Positions 29,044 to 39,820 of a stretch of 64,000 bases of DNA are shown in pieces. The notes beneath the pieces were generated by a model, which was not told the DNA's origin, ran no database searches, and was given only the letters and a program-made list of their open reading frames with translations. Position 1 is the first letter of the stretch. Every line of letters begins with the position of its first letter. Location of the stretch: NCBI RefSeq assembly GCF_014303395.1, contig NZ_CP060298.1, positions 2,232,001 through 2,296,000 of the forward strand. Direction: 5' to 3'. This stretch comes from Nakamurella sp. PAMC28650 (GTDB lineage: Bacteria; Actinomycetota; Actinomycetes; Mycobacteriales; Nakamurellaceae). The position numbers and the translations under genes were made by a program.

Positions 29044-30912
29044 ATGTGCGGAATCGTCGGATACACCGGTCCACGTCAGGCACTGCCGCAGATCCTGGCG
29101 GGCCTCCGGCGTCTTGAGTACCGCGGGTACGACTCCGCCGGGGTGGCCGTCCTGGACAGGGCGGGCGAGCTGCACACCGCCAAGAAGGCCGGTGTCCTGG
29201 CCAACCTCGAGGCCTACATCGACACCGGTGCGGTGGCGCTCGAGGGCACCACCGGCATGGGTCACACGCGCTGGGCCACCCACGGCGGCCCGACCGACCG
29301 CAACGCGCACCCGCACACCGACGCGTCCGGTCGGACGGCCGTCATCCACAACGGCATCATCGAGAACTTTCCGGTGCTGCGGGCCGAGCTCGAGCGGGCC
29401 GGGATCGAGTTGGCCAGCGACACCGACACCGAGGTCGTCGCGCACCTGCTCGGTGCGGCGTACGCGTCCGGCCCCACCGCCGGCGACCTGCCCGCATCGA
29501 TGGCCGCCACCTGCCGCCGGCTGGTGGGCGCGTTCACGCTGGTGGCCACCCACGCCGACGTCCCCGACCTGCTGGTCGCGGCCCGGCGGAACTCACCCCT
29601 GGTGATCGGCGTCGGCGACGGCGAGATGTTCCTGGCCTCGGACGTGGCCGCCTTCATCGAGCACACCAGGGAGGCCGTCGAACTCGGCCAGGACCAGATG
29701 GTGGTGATCACACCGGCCGGCTACGAGGTCACCTCGTTCCGGCCGGGCGAATCGGCCACCACCGACTTCCGGCCCTTCCACGTCGACTGGGACCTGGCCG
29801 CCGCCGAGAAGGGCGGCCACCAGTTCTTCATGGACAAGGAGATCCTGGAACAGCCGGCGGCCGTGGAGGACACCCTGCGGGGGCACTTCGACGGCACCCG
29901 CATCGTGCTGGACGAGCAACGGCTCGGCGAGGACGAACTGCGCACCATCGACAAGGTCTTCGTGGTGGCCTGCGGGTCGTCCTACCACTCCGGGCTGGTG
30001 GCCAAGTACGCGATCGAGCACTGGACGCGGCTCCCCGTCGAGGTGGAACTGGCCAGCGAGTTCCGCTACCGCGACCCGGTGCTGGACCGCGACACGCTGG
30101 TCGTCGCGATCACCCAGTCCGGCGAGACGGCCGACGTGCTGGAGGCGGTCCGGCACGCCCGCCGCCAGCGTGCGCGGGTGCTGGCCGTCTGCAACACCAA
30201 CGGGTCGCAGATCCCCCGCGAGTCCGATGCCGTCGTCTACACGCACGCCGGTCCCGAGGTGGGGGTGGCCTCGACCAAGGGTTTCCTGGCGCAGGTGACG
30301 GCCAATCTTCTCGTCGGACTGGCCCTGGCCCAGGCGCGCGGCACCAAGTACGCCGACGAGGTCGGCCGCGAGTACGACACGCTGCTGGAGATGCCCGACG
30401 CGGTCGCGCAGACGCTCGCGCTGATGGATCCGGTCCGGAGGCTCGGCCGGGAGATCGCCGATTCGAAGGCGGTGCTGTTCCTCGGCCGTCACGTCGGGTT
30501 CCCGATCGCGCTCGAGGGCGCGCTCAAGCTCAAGGAACTCGCCTACATGCACGCAGAGGGGTTTGCCGCCGGTGAGTTGAAGCACGGTCCCATCGCGCTG
30601 ATCGAGGAGGGCCTCCCGGTGGTCGTCATCACGCCGTCGCCCAAGGCGCAGCCCCTGCTGCACAGCAAGTTGCTGTCCAACATCCGGGAGATCCAGGCCC
30701 GCGGGGCCCGCACCATCGTGATCGGCGAGGAGGGTGACGAGACGGTCGCCCCGTTCGCCGACTTCATGCTCGAACTGCCCAGGGTCCCCGCCCTGCTGCA
30801 ACCGTTGGTCGCCACCGTTCCGCTGCAGATCCTGGCCGCCGAGATCGCCAGGACCCGTGGGTACGACATCGACAAGCCGCGCAACCTCGCCAAGTCCGTC
30901 ACGGTCGAATAG
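29044..30912 (+). CDS. glmS: Glutamine-fructose-6-phosphate aminotransferase
   Basis: Makes glucosamine-6-phosphate from fructose-6-phosphate and glutamine. The N-terminal amidotransferase domain begins MCGIVGYTG, with Cys2 as nucleophile after Met removal. Two SIS domains follow from about residue 300 ([21 protein letters not shown]) and the C-terminus ends [13 protein letters not shown] as in all GlmS. At 622 residues the length is normal. The frame is open upstream but the Ntn-type Cys2 fixes the start. It is coupled to acpS (stop and GTG start share one base). Confidence 0.97.
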   Translation: MCGIVGYTGPRQALPQILAGLRRLEYRGYDSAGVAVLDRAGELHTAKKAGVLANLEAYIDTGAVALEGTTGMGHTRWATHGGPTDRNAHPHTDASGRTAVIHNGIIENFPVLRAELERAGIELASDTDTEVVAHLLGAAYASGPTAGDLPASMAATCRRLVGAFTLVATHADVPDLLVAARRNSPLVIGVGDGEMFLASDVAAFIEHTREAVELGQDQMVVITPAGYEVTSFRPGESATTDFRPFHVDWDLAAAEKGGHQFFMDKEILEQPAAVEDTLRGHFDGTRIVLDEQRLGEDELRTIDKVFVVACGSSYHSGLVAKYAIEHWTRLPVEVELASEFRYRDPVLDRDTLVVAITQSGETADVLEAVRHARRQRARVLAVCNTNGSQIPRESDAVVYTHAGPEVGVASTKGFLAQVTANLLVGLALAQARGTKYADEVGREYDTLLEMPDAVAQTLALMDPVRRLGREIADSKAVLFLGRHVGFPIALEGALKLKELAYMHAEGFAAGELKHGPIALIEEGLPVVVITPSPKAQPLLHSKLLSNIREIQARGARTIVIGEEGDETVAPFADFMLELPRVPALLQPLVATVPLQILAAEIARTRGYDIDKPRNLAKSVTVE

Positions 30913-31316
30913 TGATAGCGGACGTGCCGGGCGGTCACGTCGTCATCGGCGTCGGTATCGATGTCGTTGCGGTGGAACGCTTTGCCGAGTCCCTCCGGCG
31001 GACCCCGTCGCTGCGGGCGAGGCTGTTCGCGCCCTCGGAGCTGACGAACGACGCCGGCGCTCCGCGGCGCGCGACGTCGCTGGCCGGCCGGTTCGCGGTC
31101 AAGGAGGCGGTGGCCAAAGCGCTCGGGGTACCGCGGGGGATGGAATGGCATGACTGCACGGTGATCTCGGAGTCCTCGGGACGACCCTTGCTGGTGCCGA
31201 CCGGCACGGTACTGGCGGCGGCGGTCGAGCTCGGTGTCACCGCATGGCGGCTGTCGCTCTCGCACGACGCCGGGATCGCCGCCGCGGTGGTCCTCGCCCT
31301 GGGTCGGCCCGGATGA
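30912..31316 (+). CDS. acpS: Holo-[acyl-carrier-protein] synthase
   Basis: Transfers 4'-phosphopantetheine from CoA to acyl carrier protein. The metal-binding [13 protein letters not shown] and the [12 protein letters not shown] motif are clear, with Asp and Glu ligands. It is 134 residues. The GTG overlaps the glmS stop by 1 nt; a later in-frame start closer to the core is possible. It overlaps nnr by 4 nt. Confidence 0.93.
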   Translation: MIADVPGGHVVIGVGIDVVAVERFAESLRRTPSLRARLFAPSELTNDAGAPRRATSLAGRFAVKEAVAKALGVPRGMEWHDCTVISESSGRPLLVPTGTVLAAAVELGVTAWRLSLSHDAGIAAAVVLALGRPG

Positions 31317-32728
31317 TTCCCGCCTACTCCGTCGAGCAGATCCGAGCCGCCGAAGCCGTTGCGCTGCAGGATGTCCACGACGATTCGGTCATGCGGCGGG
31401 CCTCCTACGAGATCGCCATGGCGGTGCTGGACCGGGTGCGGCCGGTGGTCGGGGCCACGGTCGTGCTGCTGGTCGGGCCCGGCAACAACGGCGGGGACGC
31501 GCTGTACGCCGGCGCAACGCTTCGTCGTCGTCAGATGGCCGTCACCGCAGTCCTTCTCGACGCAGCCAGGGCGCACGCCGGCGCTCTGGCCGCGCTGCGC
31601 CGCGCCGGTGGGCGGGTCCTCGAGGCGTCCGATCCGTCGCTGGAGGTGGTGCTGGCCGGCGCGGACGTGGTGATCGACGGACTGCTGGGCCTTGCGGGCC
31701 GACCCCCGATGCGGCCGGGCGTCCTGCGTCTGGTCGAGAAAGCGAACGCAGCAAGGGGTCTGAAGGTCGCCGTCGATCTGCCGACCGGCATCGACCCCGA
31801 CTCCGGGCGTGCCGAGGTGGCCTTCCGGGCCGACGTGACGGTGACCTTCGGCGGGCTGAAGACCGCCCTGCTGATCGCCGACGCCTTCGCGGGGGCGGTG
31901 GTCGTCGCCGACCTCGGATTCGAGCCGCTCGGCGCGCAGACGTTCAGCCTGACGGACCTGGACGTCAGGGCGATGCTCCCTGATCCGGGCCGGGCCGGCG
32001 ACAAGTTCAGCGGTGGCGTGCCCGGCATCGTGGCCGGTTCCCGGCAGTACCCAGGGGCGGCGATCCTTTCGGTCGGCGGGGCGGTCAACACCCGGCCCGG
32101 AATGGTCCGCTACGCCGGCCCGCAGGCGCAGGCGGTGGTGAGCCGCTGGCCGGAGGTGGTGGCCGCCGACGAACCGGAGGGGGCCGGCCCGGTGCAGGCC
32201 TGGGTGGCCGGGCCGGGGATGGGTACCGACACCGAATCCGGGGCCAGGCTCCGAGCGGTGATGGAATCCGACGTCCCGGTGCTGGTCGACGCAGACGGCC
32301 TCACCCTGCTGGCCGGGCGCCGCTCGCTGCTGGAGGATCGTCGTGGACGGCCGACCCTGCTGACCCCCCACGACCGCGAGTTCGCCCGCCTGTTCCCCGA
32401 TCTCGACCTCTCGGACCGCCTGGGGTCGGTGCGCGCGGCGGCCGCGGCATCGGGCGCCACCGTCCTGCTGAAGGGACATCGGACGCTGATCGCCGATCCG
32501 GGGGGAAGGGTCGCGGTCAACACCACCGGCTCGTCCTGGCTGGCCACGGCCGGATCCGGCGACGTGCTCTCCGGAATCATCGGCTCGCTGCTGGCCGGCG
32601 GGCTGACCGCCTGGGAGGCAGCAGCCGCGGGTGCGCACCTGCACGGCAGGGCGGGGGAGCGGGCCGCGGCCGACCGGGCGCCGGGGGCGACTGCCCTCTG
32701 GGACCGGATCCGGGTGCCCGGCTTCTGA
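31313..32728 (+). CDS. nnr: Bifunctional NAD(P)H-hydrate epimerase/dehydratase
   Basis: Repairs hydrated NAD(P)H. Residues 1-215 are the YjeF N-terminal epimerase domain ([16 protein letters not shown]). From about 230 a ribokinase-fold dehydratase domain follows ([36 protein letters not shown]). At 471 residues it is the normal fused form. The ATG at 31313 overlaps acpS by 4 nt. Confidence 0.94.
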   Translation: MIPAYSVEQIRAAEAVALQDVHDDSVMRRASYEIAMAVLDRVRPVVGATVVLLVGPGNNGGDALYAGATLRRRQMAVTAVLLDAARAHAGALAALRRAGGRVLEASDPSLEVVLAGADVVIDGLLGLAGRPPMRPGVLRLVEKANAARGLKVAVDLPTGIDPDSGRAEVAFRADVTVTFGGLKTALLIADAFAGAVVVADLGFEPLGAQTFSLTDLDVRAMLPDPGRAGDKFSGGVPGIVAGSRQYPGAAILSVGGAVNTRPGMVRYAGPQAQAVVSRWPEVVAADEPEGAGPVQAWVAGPGMGTDTESGARLRAVMESDVPVLVDADGLTLLAGRRSLLEDRRGRPTLLTPHDREFARLFPDLDLSDRLGSVRAAAAASGATVLLKGHRTLIADPGGRVAVNTTGSSWLATAGSGDVLSGIIGSLLAGGLTAWEAAAAGAHLHGRAGERAAADRAPGATALWDRIRVPGF

Positions 32729-32776
32729 GTCGCCCCGGCTCTCTCCAGTGGCAGCAGGACGTGGTTCCATCGTCAG

Positions 32777-33976
32777 GTGACCACCCAGATCCGCGCCGAG
32801 GCCGTCATCGACCTCGCTGCGATCGAGCACAACGTCCGGTGGCTCCTGCAGGTGGCCAGGAACTCGAACCCGGCCGCCGAGCTGATGGCCGTCGTCAAGG
32901 CCGACGCCTACGGGCACGGGGCGGTGCCGGTCGCCGAGGCCGCGCGGCGGGCGGGAGCCCTCGCTCTCGGCGTGGCCACCCCCGGCGAGGGTCTTGCACT
33001 GGTCGCGGCCGGGTTGGAGGCCACCGCGGACCGGCCGATCGTCGCCTGGCTGTGGGTGCCGGGGCAGGACATCCGACCCGCGATCGCGGCCGGTGTGCAG
33101 TTGGTGGTCTCGTCGCCGCTGCAGCTGGCTGCGGTGCTCGAGGCCGCCGGTCAGGCGCCGGGCGGCCGGGCCGACCTGCACCTCAAGATCGACACCGGGC
33201 TGGGCCGGGGAGGCTCGACCCCGGCTGATTTTCCCGCCCTGGTGAACGATGCGGCCAGGGCGCAGCGACGCGGCCGGATCCGCGTCGTCGGGCTGATGAG
33301 CCACCTCGCGTCCGCGGACCTGCCGGACGACGGGTCGGTGACGGACCAGATCAGCGCGTTCCGGCGGGCCTGCGCCGTCGCCGAAGCCGCCGGGCTGAAC
33401 CCGAGATGGCGTCATCTGGCCAACACCCCCGGCACGTTGGCGTGGCCCGCGGCCACCTTCGACCTCGTCAGGTGCGGCATCGGGATGTACGGGATCAGCC
33501 CGTTCGAGCACGAGGTTCCGGATCTGCTCCCGGCGATGACGCTGCGCGCCGGGGTCGCGCTGGTCAAACGGGTGCCGGCCGATCACGGGGTGTCCTACGG
33601 CCTCACCTACCGCACGACGCAGGAGACCACTCTCGCGCTGGTGCCGATCGGTTACGCGGACGGCATCCCGCGAGCCGCCGGCGCCCGGGGCCAGGTGCTC
33701 CTGGGCGGGACACGGCGCGGCATCGCCGGCCGGATCGCGATGGACCAGTTCGTCGTGGACTGCGGCGAGGATGCCGTGGCGGTGGGGGACGAGGTGATCA
33801 TCTTCGGGCCCGGCACCAGCGGCGAACCCACGGCGACCGAATGGGCCGACGCGGCCGGCACGATCGCCTACGAGATCGTCACCAGAATCTCCGTGCGGGT
33901 TCCGCGGAGGTATGTTGGGCACCCTGCCGACGATCCCGTTCCGATCGGTGGAGGAATGGACGAGGGATCCACGTGA
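32777..33976 (+). CDS. alr: Alanine racemase
   Basis: Pyridoxal-phosphate enzyme making D-alanine for peptidoglycan. The PLP lysine is Lys41 in VVKADAYGHG, and the catalytic tyrosine Tyr274 lies in GVSYGLTYR. The 399 residues include a short extra C-terminal tail. GTG start at 32777. It overlaps the next hydrolase gene by 4 nt. The alr-hydrolase-tsaE order is common in actinobacteria. Confidence 0.95.
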   Translation: MTTQIRAEAVIDLAAIEHNVRWLLQVARNSNPAAELMAVVKADAYGHGAVPVAEAARRAGALALGVATPGEGLALVAAGLEATADRPIVAWLWVPGQDIRPAIAAGVQLVVSSPLQLAAVLEAAGQAPGGRADLHLKIDTGLGRGGSTPADFPALVNDAARAQRRGRIRVVGLMSHLASADLPDDGSVTDQISAFRRACAVAEAAGLNPRWRHLANTPGTLAWPAATFDLVRCGIGMYGISPFEHEVPDLLPAMTLRAGVALVKRVPADHGVSYGLTYRTTQETTLALVPIGYADGIPRAAGARGQVLLGGTRRGIAGRIAMDQFVVDCGEDAVAVGDEVIIFGPGTSGEPTATEWADAAGTIAYEIVTRISVRVPRRYVGHPADDPVPIGGGMDEGST

Positions 33977-35073
33977 GCACCTGGGGCAAGATCATCGGGG
34001 CCGCCTCGATCACCACCGGAGTGATCGGCGCGGCCGCGCTGGGCGGGGTGACCGCGCAGCGACGTGCCGTCCGGAAGTTCCGCGCCCCCTCCGGTGACGA
34101 CGCCCCCGGCTACGACAGCCTGGCCGCGGACCGGACCTACTCGGTGATCGCCGACGACGGCGTCGTGCTCCACGTCGAGGAGGTCGGCCCGGAGAACGCG
34201 CCCCTGACGGTGATCTTCGGCCACGGTTGGACGCTGCGGTCCGGTTCGTGGCACTACCAACGGATCGGATTGGCAGGCAAGGGATTCGGCGCCGGCGGCA
34301 GAGGCCCGTCGGCCCGCCTGGTCTTCTTCGACCAGCGTTCGCACGGCCGATCCACGCGGGCCGGTTCCGATCACGTCGCGATGAGCGACCTGGCCGGCGA
34401 CCTTGCCTCGGTGATCGGCACGGCGGCCCCGGACGGTCCGGTCGTGCTGATCGGCCACTCGATGGGCGGCATGGCGCTGATCACGCTGGCCGGCCTGCGA
34501 CCGCAACTGTTCGCCGACCGGGTGGCCGGAGTCGGGTTGGTGTCGACGTCGGCCGGCGAGGTCAGGAGCCTGCCGGTGTCCCGCGCCCTGCTGTCGACCA
34601 ACAGCCTGCTGCTCAAGATCGCCGGCGGTGCGGCCGCCCGCTACCCGAAACTGATCGAACGCGGCCGCGCCGGCAGTCGCGACGCCGTCTGGCTGCTGAC
34701 CAGGGCGCTCGGGTTCGCGCAGAAGGACGTACCCGGGGAGATGGTGGACTACCTCGACGAGATGATCTCGGCCACCCCGATCGACGTCATCACCGACTTC
34801 CTCCCGGCGCTGATGTCTCTCGAGCAGATGAGCTCGCTGGCGGTGTTCGCCGACCTGCCGGTCGTCGTCATCTGCGGTGATGCGGACCGGCAAACGCCGC
34901 TGTCCCGGTCGAGGGCCATTGCCGAGGCGCTCCCGGACGCCGAACTCGTGGTCATCGCCGGTGCCGGTCACATGGCGATGATGGAGCGCCCGGACATCGT
35001 CAACGAAGCGCTGCGCAGACTGCTGTCCCGGGCCGTGGTGCATGCCAGGTCCATCGCCCGGAAGTCCGGGTGA
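33973..35073 (+). CDS. Alpha/beta hydrolase next to alr
   Basis: A 366-residue hydrolase. Residues 1-25 are a hydrophobic segment (IIGAASITTGVIGAAALGGV), a membrane anchor or uncleaved signal. The triad candidates are Ser in GHSMGGMA, Asp in CGDADRQTP and His in GAGHMAMM. The GTG at 33973 overlaps alr by 4 nt. This gene is a regular companion of alr and tsaE in actinobacteria; substrate unknown. A long upstream open frame through alr is rejected. Confidence 0.85.
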   Translation: MSTWGKIIGAASITTGVIGAAALGGVTAQRRAVRKFRAPSGDDAPGYDSLAADRTYSVIADDGVVLHVEEVGPENAPLTVIFGHGWTLRSGSWHYQRIGLAGKGFGAGGRGPSARLVFFDQRSHGRSTRAGSDHVAMSDLAGDLASVIGTAAPDGPVVLIGHSMGGMALITLAGLRPQLFADRVAGVGLVSTSAGEVRSLPVSRALLSTNSLLLKIAGGAAARYPKLIERGRAGSRDAVWLLTRALGFAQKDVPGEMVDYLDEMISATPIDVITDFLPALMSLEQMSSLAVFADLPVVVICGDADRQTPLSRSRAIAEALPDAELVVIAGAGHMAMMERPDIVNEALRRLLSRAVVHARSIARKSG

Positions 35074-35079
35074 GTCGGC

Positions 35080-35607
35080 GTGCACGCTGAGCCGGACCCC
35101 GCCCCCGCCGCACCCGCCGACCTGACGCTGGAGTTGCCCACCCTGGCGCACACGCTGGCTCTCGGTGCGGCGCTCGGTCGGCGTCTGACCGCCGGGGATC
35201 TGGTCATCCTGTCGGGTTCGCTCGGCGCCGGCAAGACGGCGTTGACCAAGGGCATCGGCGCCGGGATGGGGGTCGCCGGGGTGATCACGTCCCCGACGTT
35301 CGTGCTGGCCAGGGTGCATCCGGCCGCGCCGGGGGGCGTCCCGCTGGTGCACGTGGACGCGTACCGGCTCTCCGGAACCGTCGAACTCGACGATCTGGAT
35401 CTGGACACCGATCTGACCGCGTCGGCGGTGGTCGTCGAGTGGGGGGAGGGCATCGCAGACGGGCTCGCCGACGCGCGCCTGGTGGTCCACCTGGAACGCC
35501 TGCCCGACGACACCAGGGTCGCGACGCTGACCCCGATCGGCGGCGACTGGGCCGAGCGGTCGGCCGGACTCGAGCATCTCCCGGACCCGGGCGTCTCCCG
35601 GATCTGA
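35080..35607 (+). CDS. tsaE: tRNA t6A synthesis ATPase TsaE
   Basis: TsaE works with TsaB and TsaD to make threonylcarbamoyladenosine at tRNA position 37. The Walker A is GSLGAGKT (about residues 46-53), followed by ITSPTFVLARVH and the VDAYRLSG motif. It has 175 residues. The partners are encoded 2-3 kb downstream (tsaB 37486, tsaD 38666). GTG start. Confidence 0.93.
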   Translation: MHAEPDPAPAAPADLTLELPTLAHTLALGAALGRRLTAGDLVILSGSLGAGKTALTKGIGAGMGVAGVITSPTFVLARVHPAAPGGVPLVHVDAYRLSGTVELDDLDLDTDLTASAVVVEWGEGIADGLADARLVVHLERLPDDTRVATLTPIGGDWAERSAGLEHLPDPGVSRI

Positions 35608-35625
35608 ACGCCCCCTCGTCGGGAA

Positions 35626-35826
35626 CTAGCGAATGCGGGTCCTGGCGGTCCGCACGCCGAGCACGAGGATGGCCGCGCCGACGATCGCGATGACGGCGCC
35701 CGCGTAGATCCAGAAGTGGTTGTTCGTCATCGGGCTGCCCTTGACGAGGCCGCTCCCCTGCAGCAGGAACAGCAGTCCGAACACGGTGATCAAGCCACCG
35801 ACGGCCATCAGGAGGGTCCGCTTCAT
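35626..35826 (-). CDS. Small two-helix membrane protein
   Basis: From the ATG at 35826 the protein is 66 residues: a basic start (MKRTLLM) and two hydrophobic segments (about residues 5-22 and 38-58), then a basic end TARTRIR. I do not recognise a family. It lies converging with tsaE, 18 bp from its stop. Strong codon bias consistent with its neighbours supports coding, but the evidence is modest. Confidence 0.55.
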   Translation of the reverse strand: MKRTLLMAVGGLITVFGLLFLLQGSGLVKGSPMTNNHFWIYAGAVIAIVGAAILVLGVRTARTRIR

Positions 35827-35933
35827 CGTTGCTCGATTCGTTGCCGGGGAGGAGACCTCCTCACAGTAACCGAGCGTCCGGCGGGAACCTGGTCCGCGCA
35901 CGATCCGGCCCGAAACCGCCTGCTGTGCAGCAG

Positions 35934-36203
35934 CTACAGGATGACGGACCCAGTGCGGCGGGTGGTCAGCGTGATCGTGGACGGCAGGGTCGAACTCGCA
36001 TTGTTCTCGGCCACGGCGCTGTGCGACGGCGTCAGGGCTGCGGAGGCGGCGGAGGCGGCCGGGACGGCCAGGATCACGGCACCGGCCGCGATGCCGGCCG
36101 TCATGATGCCGCGCAGGCGGCCGATCCGTCGGGGCCGTGTCGCGGCTGCCGTGACGCCGGTGGTGGCATTGAGCAGGTCCTGGGTGATCTCGTAGGCGGT
36201 CAT
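35934..36203 (-). CDS. Small protein with one hydrophobic segment
   Basis: An 89-residue frame, with a central hydrophobic Ala-rich stretch (about residues 34-55) ending in PAASAASA, which resembles a signal-peptide cleavage region. The rest is Thr/Ser/Ala-rich. I recognise no family. The ribosome-binding site is weak. It could be a small exported protein or not a gene. Confidence 0.4.
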   Translation of the reverse strand: MTAYEITQDLLNATTGVTAAATRPRRIGRLRGIMTAGIAAGAVILAVPAASAASAALTPSHSAVAENNASSTLPSTITLTTRRTGSVIL

Positions 36204-36289
36204 GAGTTCACTCTGGGCCCGGCACCCAGGTGGATCCTTTGCTGCTGCTGGATGCTTCCTGTGAGGGCTGGACGGACGTGATGCTCAGC

Positions 36290-37318
36290 TCAGTGACGGG
36301 CCGGGGTGCTGGCCCTGACGACGACCTCACCGGGGACGGTCAGCGCCACCGGTTCCTGGCCGTCGACCTGGTCCAGGGCGAGTTCCAGGGCGCGACGGCC
36401 GATCCGCACCAACGGAAGTCGCACGGTCGTCAGCGGCGGCTGGACGTCGCGCAGGGTGGCGATGTCGTCGAAGCCGGCCAGCGCCATGTCCTGCGGCACC
36501 TGGTGCCCCTGTTCGCGCAGGGCCGCCATCGCGCCGACCGCCATCACGTCGTTCACCGCGAAGACGGCCTGCACCTCGACCTCCCGGTCCAGCAGTTCCG
36601 TCATGGCGACGTAGCCGCCGTCACGGGTCAACTGGGTGGCGATGACGTTCTCGTCCGGCAGTTCGTGTCCGCAGTCGGCCAGGCCCTCCCGGAAGCCGGC
36701 CAGCCGTTCCTCGCTGGTGAGCAGGTATTCGGGGCCGGCCAGCACGGCAAAGGACCGGTAACCCTGGCTCCACAGCACCCGCGCCAGACGTCTGGCCCCA
36801 CCGGCGTTCTCGAGCACCAGGGTATTGACGGGCAACGCCTTCTGGCCGATCGCGGCCACATGCCCGCCGGCGGCGGTGATCCCGGCGACCTCGGCCGCCA
36901 GCCGGTCCTGCAGGTCGCCGTCGGAAAAGCGCGAGCCGGCCAGGATGACGGCCCTGGCCCGCTGCCGTCGCAGCGCCTCGACGTGGCGGATCTCGGTCTC
37001 CTGGTCCCACATCGTCGAGGCGATCGTGACGATCAGGTCGCGTTCGGCGGCCACCGCCATCACTCCGGAGGCGATCGCCGCGGCGAACGGGTCGGCGATG
37101 TCGTGCACGATCAGTCCGACCGTCGTGGTGGTCCCACGGACCATGGCCTGGGCGTTGGCGTTGGGGGAGTAGTCCAGGTCGGACGCGGCCTGCAGCACCT
37201 TGGCCTTGAGATCGGCCCTGACCGTCCGGCCGGCCGCACCCGACAGGGCACGGGACGCGGTCGCCAGCGAGACACCCGCGGCGCGCGCCACGTCGGCGAG
37301 GGTCACCAGTTCGGCCAT
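36290..37318 (-). CDS. LacI-family transcriptional regulator
   Basis: The N-terminal helix-turn-helix is typical (VTLADVARAAGVSLATASRA, about residues 5-24), followed by a hinge and periplasmic-binding-like domain (VRGTTTTVGLIVHDIADPFA). At 342 residues it has the normal length. These proteins repress sugar catabolic genes; no sugar operon lies next to it, so the target is unknown. It diverges from tsaB, with 167 bp between. Start at ATG 37318; an in-frame GTG 33 nt upstream is possible. Confidence 0.9.
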   Translation of the reverse strand: MAELVTLADVARAAGVSLATASRALSGAAGRTVRADLKAKVLQAASDLDYSPNANAQAMVRGTTTTVGLIVHDIADPFAAAIASGVMAVAAERDLIVTIASTMWDQETEIRHVEALRRQRARAVILAGSRFSDGDLQDRLAAEVAGITAAGGHVAAIGQKALPVNTLVLENAGGARRLARVLWSQGYRSFAVLAGPEYLLTSEERLAGFREGLADCGHELPDENVIATQLTRDGGYVAMTELLDREVEVQAVFAVNDVMAVGAMAALREQGHQVPQDMALAGFDDIATLRDVQPPLTTVRLPLVRIGRRALELALDQVDGQEPVALTVPGEVVVRASTPARH

Positions 37319-37473
37319 GGACCTGCGGTCCTCTCCCCGTTGTCGGAGCACTCGCGAGCCTCGTCGGACCGGCCCTGTTCCAGGCGGTGGACAGCACCGG
37401 CACCGTGATCAACCGACCATAGGGCGTACCGACGCCGGCCCGCGCGAAATGGGGGCAACGGCACCCTGCGCCT

Positions 37474-37479
37474 TAGAAT
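37474..37479 (+). promoter_or_regulatory. -10 element for a leaderless tsaB transcript
   Basis: TAGAAT ends 6 nt before the GTG of tsaB and no ribosome-binding site lies between, so the transcript would begin at or near the start codon. No convincing -35 is seen. Confidence 0.45.
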
Positions 37480-37485
37480 CCACGC

Positions 37486-38217
37486 GTGCTGCTGCTCGCC
37501 ATCGATACCTCGACCCCTGCCGTCACCGCGGCGGTGCTGTCGCTGCTCCGTCCGCACGAGCTGGCTCTCGACCCGTCCGCGCGCGCCGAGCCTGTCACCC
37601 TGCTCTCCGAGCACACGGTGACCGATCCCTTCGCGCACGCCGAGAAGTTGATGCCGCTGGTGCAGCAGGCCCTGGCCGAGTCGGGGAAGGCTCTCGCCGA
37701 TCTGGACGCAGTGGTGATCGGCCTCGGGCCGGGTCCGTTCACCGGGCTCCGGGTGGGTGTCGCGACCGCGCAGGCGCTGGGCGACGCGCTCGACATCCCG
37801 GTCCACGGCGTCGGTTCGCACGACGCGATCGCCCGCAGCCAACCGCCGGGACCGTCCGATCACGCTGATTTCCTGGTGGTGACGGATGCGCGCCGACGGG
37901 AGGTCTACCTGTCCGCCTACTCCGCGAGCGGGGCGCGGCTGTTCGGACCGGCGCCGATCACCCCGGTCGCCGCGCCGGCCGCGCTGGCCTCGGCCGGCGT
38001 CACGGCGGGGCGCATGATCGGTCCGGGAACGCAGCTGCTGGCCCCCGTCCTGCCGCTGCCGGTACCGGCGCCGACCGGCCACCTCGGGACCGGTCTGGTG
38101 CTGGCGGCGGCGAGGGCACTGCTCACCGGGGTGGTGCCGGGCCCGCTGGCACCGCTGTACCTCCGGCGCCCCGATGCCACCGCACCCGGACCCCGCAAGT
38201 CGGTGCTGGGGCGGTGA
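37486..38217 (+). CDS. tsaB: tRNA t6A synthesis protein TsaB
   Basis: A 243-residue ASKHA-fold partner of TsaD. The start [18 protein letters not shown] and the [20 protein letters not shown] segment are diagnostic. TsaB scaffolds TsaD and TsaE for t6A formation. It forms an operon with rimI and tsaD through two 4-nt overlaps. Confidence 0.93.
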   Translation: MLLLAIDTSTPAVTAAVLSLLRPHELALDPSARAEPVTLLSEHTVTDPFAHAEKLMPLVQQALAESGKALADLDAVVIGLGPGPFTGLRVGVATAQALGDALDIPVHGVGSHDAIARSQPPGPSDHADFLVVTDARRREVYLSAYSASGARLFGPAPITPVAAPAALASAGVTAGRMIGPGTQLLAPVLPLPVPAPTGHLGTGLVLAAARALLTGVVPGPLAPLYLRRPDATAPGPRKSVLGR

Positions 38218-38669
38218 CCGCAGCACCAGGGGCGCAGGCGACCCCCGAACCGATGCGCTGGTGGGACATCGAGCAGGTGGCCGCTCTGGAGATCCTGCTG
38301 TTCCCGACCGATTCGCCCTGGACCCCGGCGATGTTCTGGTCCGAACTCGCCGCCGGGCACCACTACGTGGTCGTTCGCGGGGAGAACGGACTGGTCGAGG
38401 GATATGCGGGTCTGGCCAGGGCTGCGACGGAGGCCGAGGTGCAGACGATCGGGGTGCGGCCGGGAAGTCAGGGCGCCGGCCTGGGGCGCACGTTGTTCAC
38501 CGACCTGCTGGCCGCCGCGGGCGACCGCCGGATCCTGCTCGACGTCCGGACCGACAACATCGCGGCGATCGGTCTGTACGAGTCGTCCGGGTTCACCAGG
38601 ATCGGGTTGCGCCGGCGCTACTACCAGCCCAGCGGGGCCGATGCCTACACGATGGAGAAACGGGCATGA
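38214..38669 (+). CDS. rimI: Ribosomal-protein-alanine N-acetyltransferase-like protein
   Basis: A GNAT-fold acetyltransferase of 151 residues. Motif A is visible as [20 protein letters not shown] (acetyl-CoA binding). RimI acetylates S18 in E. coli; actinobacterial homologues in this tsaB-rimI-tsaD setting acetylate various N-termini. It overlaps both neighbours by 4 nt. Confidence 0.9.
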   Translation: MTAAPGAQATPEPMRWWDIEQVAALEILLFPTDSPWTPAMFWSELAAGHHYVVVRGENGLVEGYAGLARAATEAEVQTIGVRPGSQGAGLGRTLFTDLLAAAGDRRILLDVRTDNIAAIGLYESSGFTRIGLRRRYYQPSGADAYTMEKRA

Positions 38670-39751
38670 CGACTTCAGAAGCCCCCGGCGTCGTCAGGCT
38701 GGGGCCGGGCGCGGTGATTCTCGGGATCGAGTCCTCCTGCGACGAGACCGGCGCCGGCCTGGTCCGGCTGACCGACGCGGGACCCGAACTGCTCGGCCAG
38801 GAGATCGCCTCCAGCTCCGACCAGCACGCGCGCTTCGGCGGGGTCGTGCCGGAGATCGCCTCCCGGGCCCATCTCGAGGCGATGACCCACACCGTCAGGA
38901 CCGCGTTCGCCCGGAGCGACATCGCACCGGGGCGGGTGGATGCGATCGCCGTGACCAGCGGGCCCGGTCTGGCCGGCGCGCTGCTCGTCGGGGTGGCCGC
39001 AGCCAAGGCCTACGCCGCGGCCTGGGACGTGCCGCTGTTCGGGGTCAACCACCTGGCCGGCCACGTCGCGGCCGACACGCTCGAGCACGGCCCGCTGCCC
39101 CGGCCGACCCTCGCGCTGCTGGTGTCCGGCGGCCACACCCAGTTGCTGCGGATCGACGACCTGGCCGGCCGGATCACCGAGGTCGGCACCACCGTCGACG
39201 ACGCGGCGGGCGAGGCGTACGACAAGGTGGCCCGGCTCCTCGGGCTGGGCTACCCTGGCGGTCCGATCATCGATCAACTGGCGGCGGCAGGTGACCCGGC
39301 CGCGATCCGGTTCCCCCGCGGACTGACCGGCCCGCAGGATGCGCCCTACGACTTCTCGTTCTCCGGGTTGAAGACAGCCGTCGCCCGGTTCGTCGAGAGC
39401 ATCGAGCGGGCCGGCGGTTCGGTGCCGGTCGAGGACGTGTGCGCCTCGTTCCAGGAGGCGGTGGCCGATGTGCTGACGGCCAAGACCGTCAGGGCGGCCA
39501 CCGATCTCGGGATCGGGACCGTCGTCGTCGCCGGCGGGGTCGCGGCGAACGGCCGGTTGCGGGCCCTGGCCCGGGAACGTTGTGCCGCAGCGGGTCTGGC
39601 CCTGCGCATTCCGCGTCCCGGGCTGTGCACCGACAACGGCGCGATGATCGCGGCGGTGGGCGCCCACCTGGTCGCCGCCGGGGCGCGCCCGTCCGGTCCG
39701 TTCCTGACGGGCGACCCGGCGATGCCCGTCGCCCGGGTGCTGGCCGACTGA
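38666..39751 (+). CDS. tsaD: tRNA t6A threonylcarbamoyltransferase TsaD
   Basis: Transfers the threonylcarbamoyl group to A37 of ANN-decoding tRNAs. The N-terminal [14 protein letters not shown], the metal-binding NHLAGH histidines and the LVSGGHTQL phosphate loop are all present. It is 361 residues with a short N-terminal addition. The ATG overlaps rimI by 4 nt; the longer open frame upstream is a shadow. Confidence 0.95.
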   Translation: MTTSEAPGVVRLGPGAVILGIESSCDETGAGLVRLTDAGPELLGQEIASSSDQHARFGGVVPEIASRAHLEAMTHTVRTAFARSDIAPGRVDAIAVTSGPGLAGALLVGVAAAKAYAAAWDVPLFGVNHLAGHVAADTLEHGPLPRPTLALLVSGGHTQLLRIDDLAGRITEVGTTVDDAAGEAYDKVARLLGLGYPGGPIIDQLAAAGDPAAIRFPRGLTGPQDAPYDFSFSGLKTAVARFVESIERAGGSVPVEDVCASFQEAVADVLTAKTVRAATDLGIGTVVVAGGVAANGRLRALARERCAAAGLALRIPRPGLCTDNGAMIAAVGAHLVAAGARPSGPFLTGDPAMPVARVLAD

Positions 39752-39820
39752 CCGTGCGCCCGGCGGGGTCGGGGAGCGGCGCATACTGCTTGCCGAACCA
39801 CGAGCCCAGGAGGGGACAAG

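Noticed and set aside
30935-33922. A 995-codon open frame on the minus strand opposite acpS, nnr and alr
   Set aside because: It is antisense to three well-recognised genes, has no domain similarity and an Arg/Gly/His/Gln-rich composition typical of frames opposite high-GC genes.
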